In this document: positions 5,541 to 7,881 of the stretch, one piece after another
Position numbering within the stretch: the stretch's first letter is position 1
How the letters are laid out: each line of letters opens with the position of its first letter
Origin: Negativicutes bacterium
GTDB taxonomy: Bacteria > Bacillota > Negativicutes > SKW292
Direction of reading: 5' to 3'
Assembly (NCBI GenBank): GCA_026416215.1
Contig: JAOAFP010000064.1
Coordinates: forward strand, 1 to 7,881
Length of the DNA: 7,881 bases
Notes under the pieces: generated by a model
The model's database searches: none
Told to the model about the DNA's origin: nothing
What the model saw: the letters and a program-made list of their open reading frames with translations, nothing else
Translations under genes and position numbers: made by a program

Positions 5541-6083
5541 GTGCGGCGGGGCAGAAAACTGGTGGTGGTCAGCCACTGCCTGCTCAACCAGAACAGTGTG
5601 GTTCACGGTTTGGCGAGGGCGCCGGGAGGGCTGACCGAAGTGGTAACGGCCCTGCTGAAACAGGGATGGGCAATATATCAGCTGCCCTGCCCGGAGCTGC
5701 GTCATGCGGGTATGACCCGTCCGCCGAAGACATGGGCGGAGTACGATACTAAGGAGTTTGCCGGCTGCTGCCGGCAAATCGCCGGTCAGGTCATGGAGGA
5801 TATAGGCAGGCTGATCGATGATGGCGTGGCTGTCGTCGGGGTGATTGGGGTGGCCGGCAGCCCCAGCTGCGATATAACCGGCAGCTGTGGCCACCTGTAC
5901 CGGGCGTTGCTGCCGGAACTGCGGGCCAGGGCGGTCGGGCTCGGGTTTTGGTTAACTGACCTGCCCGCCGATTGCGACGGACAGAGCGAGGATGAGTTTG
6001 TCGGCCGGCTGCGTCGGCTGGCTGATGATGAGCGGGGGCGGGCTGGAAGCGTATCAGGCAACAGGAGGGAATCCGGGCGATGA
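5541..6083 (+). CDS. TudS-related (DUF523-like, CD3072-type) putative desulfidase
   Basis: Protein of 180 aa resembling the Fe-S desulfidase family whose characterised member TudS removes sulfur from thiouracil. Three cysteines sit in the expected places: Cys13 in VVVSHCLLNQN, Cys50 in LPCPELRHAG and Cys110 in GSPSCD, corresponding to the three ligands of the TudS [4Fe-4S] cluster as known for the family, which leave the fourth iron free to bind sulfur. An extra Cys76-Cys77 pair and a basic C-terminal tail (about residues 160-180) are also seen. The GTG at 5541 is preceded by GGAGGT five bases upstream, inside the end of the S-component gene. Its stop overlaps the thiS ATG (ATGA), so the four genes are one operon. 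The enzyme class is a fair inference; the substrate and whether sulfide or a cluster persulfide is the product are unknown. Confidence 0.75.
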   Translation: MRRGRKLVVVSHCLLNQNSVVHGLARAPGGLTEVVTALLKQGWAIYQLPCPELRHAGMTRPPKTWAEYDTKEFAGCCRQIAGQVMEDIGRLIDDGVAVVGVIGVAGSPSCDITGSCGHLYRALLPELRARAVGLGFWLTDLPADCDGQSEDEFVGRLRRLADDERGRAGSVSGNRRESGR

Positions 6084-6280
6084 TTACGGTAAATGGCGAA
6101 CCGCTGGCCTGGTGGCCGGGCATGACGGTGGCCGATATTCTCCGCGAAAAAAAATACACGTTTACCGCTTTGATCGTTTCGGTCAACGGCGGGCGGCCTT
6201 TGTCTGAAGAAGATTATGCCGCCTGCACCGTCAGTGACGGGGACAGCGTGGCGGTATTGCACCTGGTGGCCGGTGGCTGA
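6080..6280 (+). CDS. thiS: ThiS/MoaD-like sulfur carrier protein
   Basis: Protein of 66 aa with the beta-grasp pattern of ThiS: MITVNGEPLAWWPGMTVADIL, a lysine-rich helix, IVSVNGGRPLSEEDYAACTV, then DGDSVAVLHLVAGG, ending in the Gly-Gly that is adenylated and thiocarboxylated in this family. It follows the desulfidase gene with an ATGA overlap; AGGAGG lies about eleven bases before the ATG. Its last bases overlap the start of the adenylyltransferase gene, so carrier and E1-like partner are translationally coupled. No thiG or thiC accompanies it, so it may serve thiamine, a molybdenum/tungsten cofactor, or another thiolation pathway. Family identity is strong; the symbol denotes the family, not proven thiamine function. 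Confidence 0.85.
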   Translation: MITVNGEPLAWWPGMTVADILREKKYTFTALIVSVNGGRPLSEEDYAACTVSDGDSVAVLHLVAGG

Positions 6281-7010
6281 GAAAAACAGTGCCATCCGGC
6301 TGGCCGGCGGTGATGTGCCTCCCCGCTACCGGCGAAACATCGGCACAATCGGCGCGGACGGACAGATTAAACTGTTAAAATCGCGGGTGACGGTGGTGGG
6401 GGCCGGTGGACTGGGTGGTACGGTGATCGAATTGCTGGCCAGGCAGGGTCTGGGGTTTATCCGGGTGGTGGATGACGACCGGTTTGCCGAAGACAACCTC
6501 AACCGGCAGATTCTGGCGGTTGCTGCCACTGTCGGCCGGGCCAAGGCTGAAGTTGCCGCCGAACGGGTGCGGTCAGTCAACCCCGACACCACGGTTGAGG
6601 CGGTGGTACAGCGATTGACTTCCGAAAACGCCGTACAGCTGATTGGCGATGTCGATCTGGTGGTGGACGCGGTGGACAGCGTGGACAGCCGGGTGGATTT
6701 GCTGACGGCGGCCGCCGCCTGCGGACGGCTGGTTGTACACGGGGCGATTGCTGGCTGGCAGGGACAGGTGGCAGTGATCCGACCGGCCGACCGGTTTTTG
6801 CTGGACCATTACCGGCAGGCCCTGAGTGAGGGCCGGCATCGTGGGGCCGAGCACCAGACCGGCAATCCGGCGGCCACCCCGGCGCTGATTGCAGCCTGGC
6901 AGACTCAGGAGACGGTGAAGATTCTGACTGGCCACGGCCAGCCGCTGGCCGGCCGGCTGTTGCGGGTCGACATGCTCGGCAATCAGCTGTGGCAGATTCC
7001 TCTGGGTTGA
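6273..7010 (+). CDS. thiF: ThiF/MoeB/HesA-type sulfur-carrier adenylyltransferase lacking zinc cysteines
   Basis: E1-like enzyme (245 aa) expected to adenylate the C-terminal Gly of the ThiS-like carrier. Motifs: Rossmann-type GAGGLGG (43-49), VVDDDRFAEDNLNRQIL (65-81) with the conserved Asn-Arg-Gln, and VVDAVDSVDSR (130-140), in which Asp135 is the likely catalytic aspartate. GQVAVIRPADR and QTQETVKILTG follow, the latter matching the usual A-x-E-x-lK-L-x-G end. The GTG at 6273 is preferred: it overlaps the carrier gene by eight bases, and the usual RYRRNIGTIG element comes just after; the frame runs upstream only within thiS. Oddity: Cys150 is the only cysteine, so the two CxxC zinc ligands and the C-terminal catalytic Cys of MoeB/ThiF are absent. 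AMP transfer may survive, but thioester or persulfide chemistry would need another route. Family call is strong. Confidence 0.85.
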   Translation: MAEKNSAIRLAGGDVPPRYRRNIGTIGADGQIKLLKSRVTVVGAGGLGGTVIELLARQGLGFIRVVDDDRFAEDNLNRQILAVAATVGRAKAEVAAERVRSVNPDTTVEAVVQRLTSENAVQLIGDVDLVVDAVDSVDSRVDLLTAAAACGRLVVHGAIAGWQGQVAVIRPADRFLLDHYRQALSEGRHRGAEHQTGNPAATPALIAAWQTQETVKILTGHGQPLAGRLLRVDMLGNQLWQIPLG

Positions 7011-7013
7011 AGA

Positions 7014-7881
7014 ATGTTGCGGAAGGTCAGGGCTGCCGGTGCTGGGACGGCAGGATTTAAGGAAGGCTGGCCTAGCAGGGGTACGTCCGGCCGGGACAAT
7101 CGGCCGGCAAGGACGGAGCGGGGCAAGTGCTGGCTGTTGTTTCGCACATTCCTGGTGCTGGGCGTCAGCCTGTTCGGCGGGCCGGCGGTGATGTTGCCGT
7201 TTGCCAGCGATAAGTGCCGGCGGCTGGCGGTGGTTGACGAACAGCAGGATCGGCGGGCGCTGGCCCTGAGTCAGATTCTGCCGGGGGCGACAGTCATCCA
7301 GTACGCGGCCATTGTTGGCTGGATGTACGCCGGCCTGGCCGGCTCACTGTCGGCTTTTGCCGGCATGGCGCTGCCGGGAGTGGCCGCCATGCTGGTGTTG
7401 ACAGCGGCTTATCTAAGGTACAGTTCCCTGGGGCCGGTGACGGTGGTGTTCGGCTGCCTGCAGGCGGTGGTGCTGGTTGTGTTGCTGCAGGCACTCAGGA
7501 AAATGTCGGCCGTCAGCGTGAGCGGCCGGCCGGCTCTGGCGATGGCGGCCGGAGGTCTGGCGCTGATGCTGGCCGGGGTAAATTCCGAGCTGGTTCTGCT
7601 GGCCGGGGCGCTGGCCGGGGTGGTAACGCCGGACGGGCCGGCCAGGGGTGATAACCGGAATCATCCGGGCAGGATTGAGTTCAGGCTGCTGCGCTACGGT
7701 CTGGCCGGTGGCTGCTGCCTGGCCGTAATCGGCTGTCTGGCCTTTGCCGCCAGCCCGCTCTGGGGAGAAATCGCCCTTGACATGATCAAAGTTTCGCTCC
7801 TGTCGTTTGGCGGTGGGTATACGGCTGCCGCCCTGTTTTACGATCAGGCGGTGGTGCAGCGACACTGGCTTGATCACGCCC
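7014..7881 (+). CDS. ChrA-family transporter, 5' part, cut by the window edge
   Basis: The frame stays open from 7014 to the window end (289 complete codons). The protein resembles the two-domain ChrA family (chromate/oxyanion transporters). The first half has FRTFLVLGVSLFGGPAVM (43-60, FGGP signature), LPGATVIQ (89-96, where the family has LPGP) and several hydrophobic segments; the second half starts after a polar linker near 206-222, with its own FGGG at 265-268 and a following Trp-Leu-Asp-His. The start is uncertain: the ATG at 7014 lies three bases after the thiF stop without a clear Shine-Dalgarno and adds about 38 basic residues before the first membrane helix; a downstream non-ATG start is possible. 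Same orientation and close spacing suggest co-transcription with the sulfur-carrier genes. Transport of chromate is not implied; the natural substrate may be another oxyanion. Confidence 0.75.
   Translation, partial: MLRKVRAAGAGTAGFKEGWPSRGTSGRDNRPARTERGKCWLLFRTFLVLGVSLFGGPAVMLPFASDKCRRLAVVDEQQDRRALALSQILPGATVIQYAAIVGWMYAGLAGSLSAFAGMALPGVAAMLVLTAAYLRYSSLGPVTVVFGCLQAVVLVVLLQALRKMSAVSVSGRPALAMAAGGLALMLAGVNSELVLLAGALAGVVTPDGPARGDNRNHPGRIEFRLLRYGLAGGCCLAVIGCLAFAASPLWGEIALDMIKVSLLSFGGGYTAAALFYDQAVVQRHWLDHA
7087..7107 (+). repeat. Small inverted repeat near the start of the ChrA-like gene
   Basis: CCGGCCG (7087-7093) and CGGCCGG (7101-7107) are separated by GGACAAT, a 7-bp hairpin within the predicted extension of the ChrA-like gene. 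If translation begins further downstream, this would be a leader hairpin. Its function is unknown, and such GCCGG-rich dyads are common in this window. Confidence 0.3.

Noticed and set aside
6080..7010. Ordinary thiamine-biosynthesis operon
   Set aside because: Only thiS- and thiF-like genes are present, with no thiG, thiH or thiC and no TPP element, and they follow a desulfidase gene.
7413..7877. Minus-strand open frame at the right edge of the window
   Set aside because: It is opposite the ChrA-like transporter, rich in Gln/His/Arg/Pro as expected for an antisense frame of a Leu/Ala-rich membrane protein.
1..7881. Frequent GCCGGC/CCGGCC words as a dispersed repeat family
   Set aside because: They occur mostly inside genes as Ala-Gly/Pro-Ala codon combinations of a high-GC genome; flanking sequences differ, so no repeat unit can be defined.
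1..7881. CRISPR array, tRNA, rRNA, insertion sequence or phage attachment site
   Set aside because: No regularly spaced repeats, cloverleaf, rRNA core, transposase or terminal inverted repeats with target duplication were seen.

Overview
The window looks like a chromosomal segment of a GC-rich, anaerobic or facultative Firmicute. The evidence is a Bacillus-type LexA (Ala91-Gly92 cleavage site), Bacillus-type SOS boxes of the form GAAC-N4-GTTC, a divergent yneA-like LysM gene, a glycyl radical enzyme with its activase, and many GTG starts with strong Shine-Dalgarno sites. A high-GC Negativicutes or Sporomusaceae-like organism would fit, but that assignment is inference only.

Layout: (1) 1-1302, plus strand: the 3' part of a FecCD/BtuC-type permease and its overlapping ABC ATPase, the end of an iron-siderophore/heme/cobalamin importer operon. 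(2) 1384-3714, plus strand: a YjjI-family glycyl radical enzyme and its YjjW-family radical-SAM activase, closed by an 18-bp perfect stem that can terminate transcription from both sides. (3) 3800-4826: an SOS module with lexA on the minus strand and a yneA-like LysM division inhibitor gene on the plus strand. They share a 154-bp promoter region with two mirror-image LexA boxes. (4) 4844-7881, plus strand: a terminator, a new promoter and a structured leader, then a tightly packed operon: a CD3073-like ECF transporter S component, a CD3072-like TudS-related (DUF523-type) Fe-S desulfidase, a ThiS-like sulfur carrier ending in Gly-Gly, a ThiF/HesA-type adenylyltransferase without zinc-binding cysteines, and a ChrA-family transporter cut by the window edge.

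The most interesting part is region 4. Its gene order suggests uptake of a small (possibly thiolated) compound, removal of its sulfur by a TudS-like [4Fe-4S] enzyme, and activation of a ThiS-type carrier by a minimal E1-like enzyme. No thiG, thiC or TPP riboswitch is visible, so it is not an ordinary thiamine operon. The leader of this operon can form mutually exclusive helices, one of which reaches the Shine-Dalgarno site, so it is a candidate cis-regulatory RNA. The substrate, and any functional link between the sulfur-carrier pair and the desulfidase, are inferred from gene order and family knowledge only.
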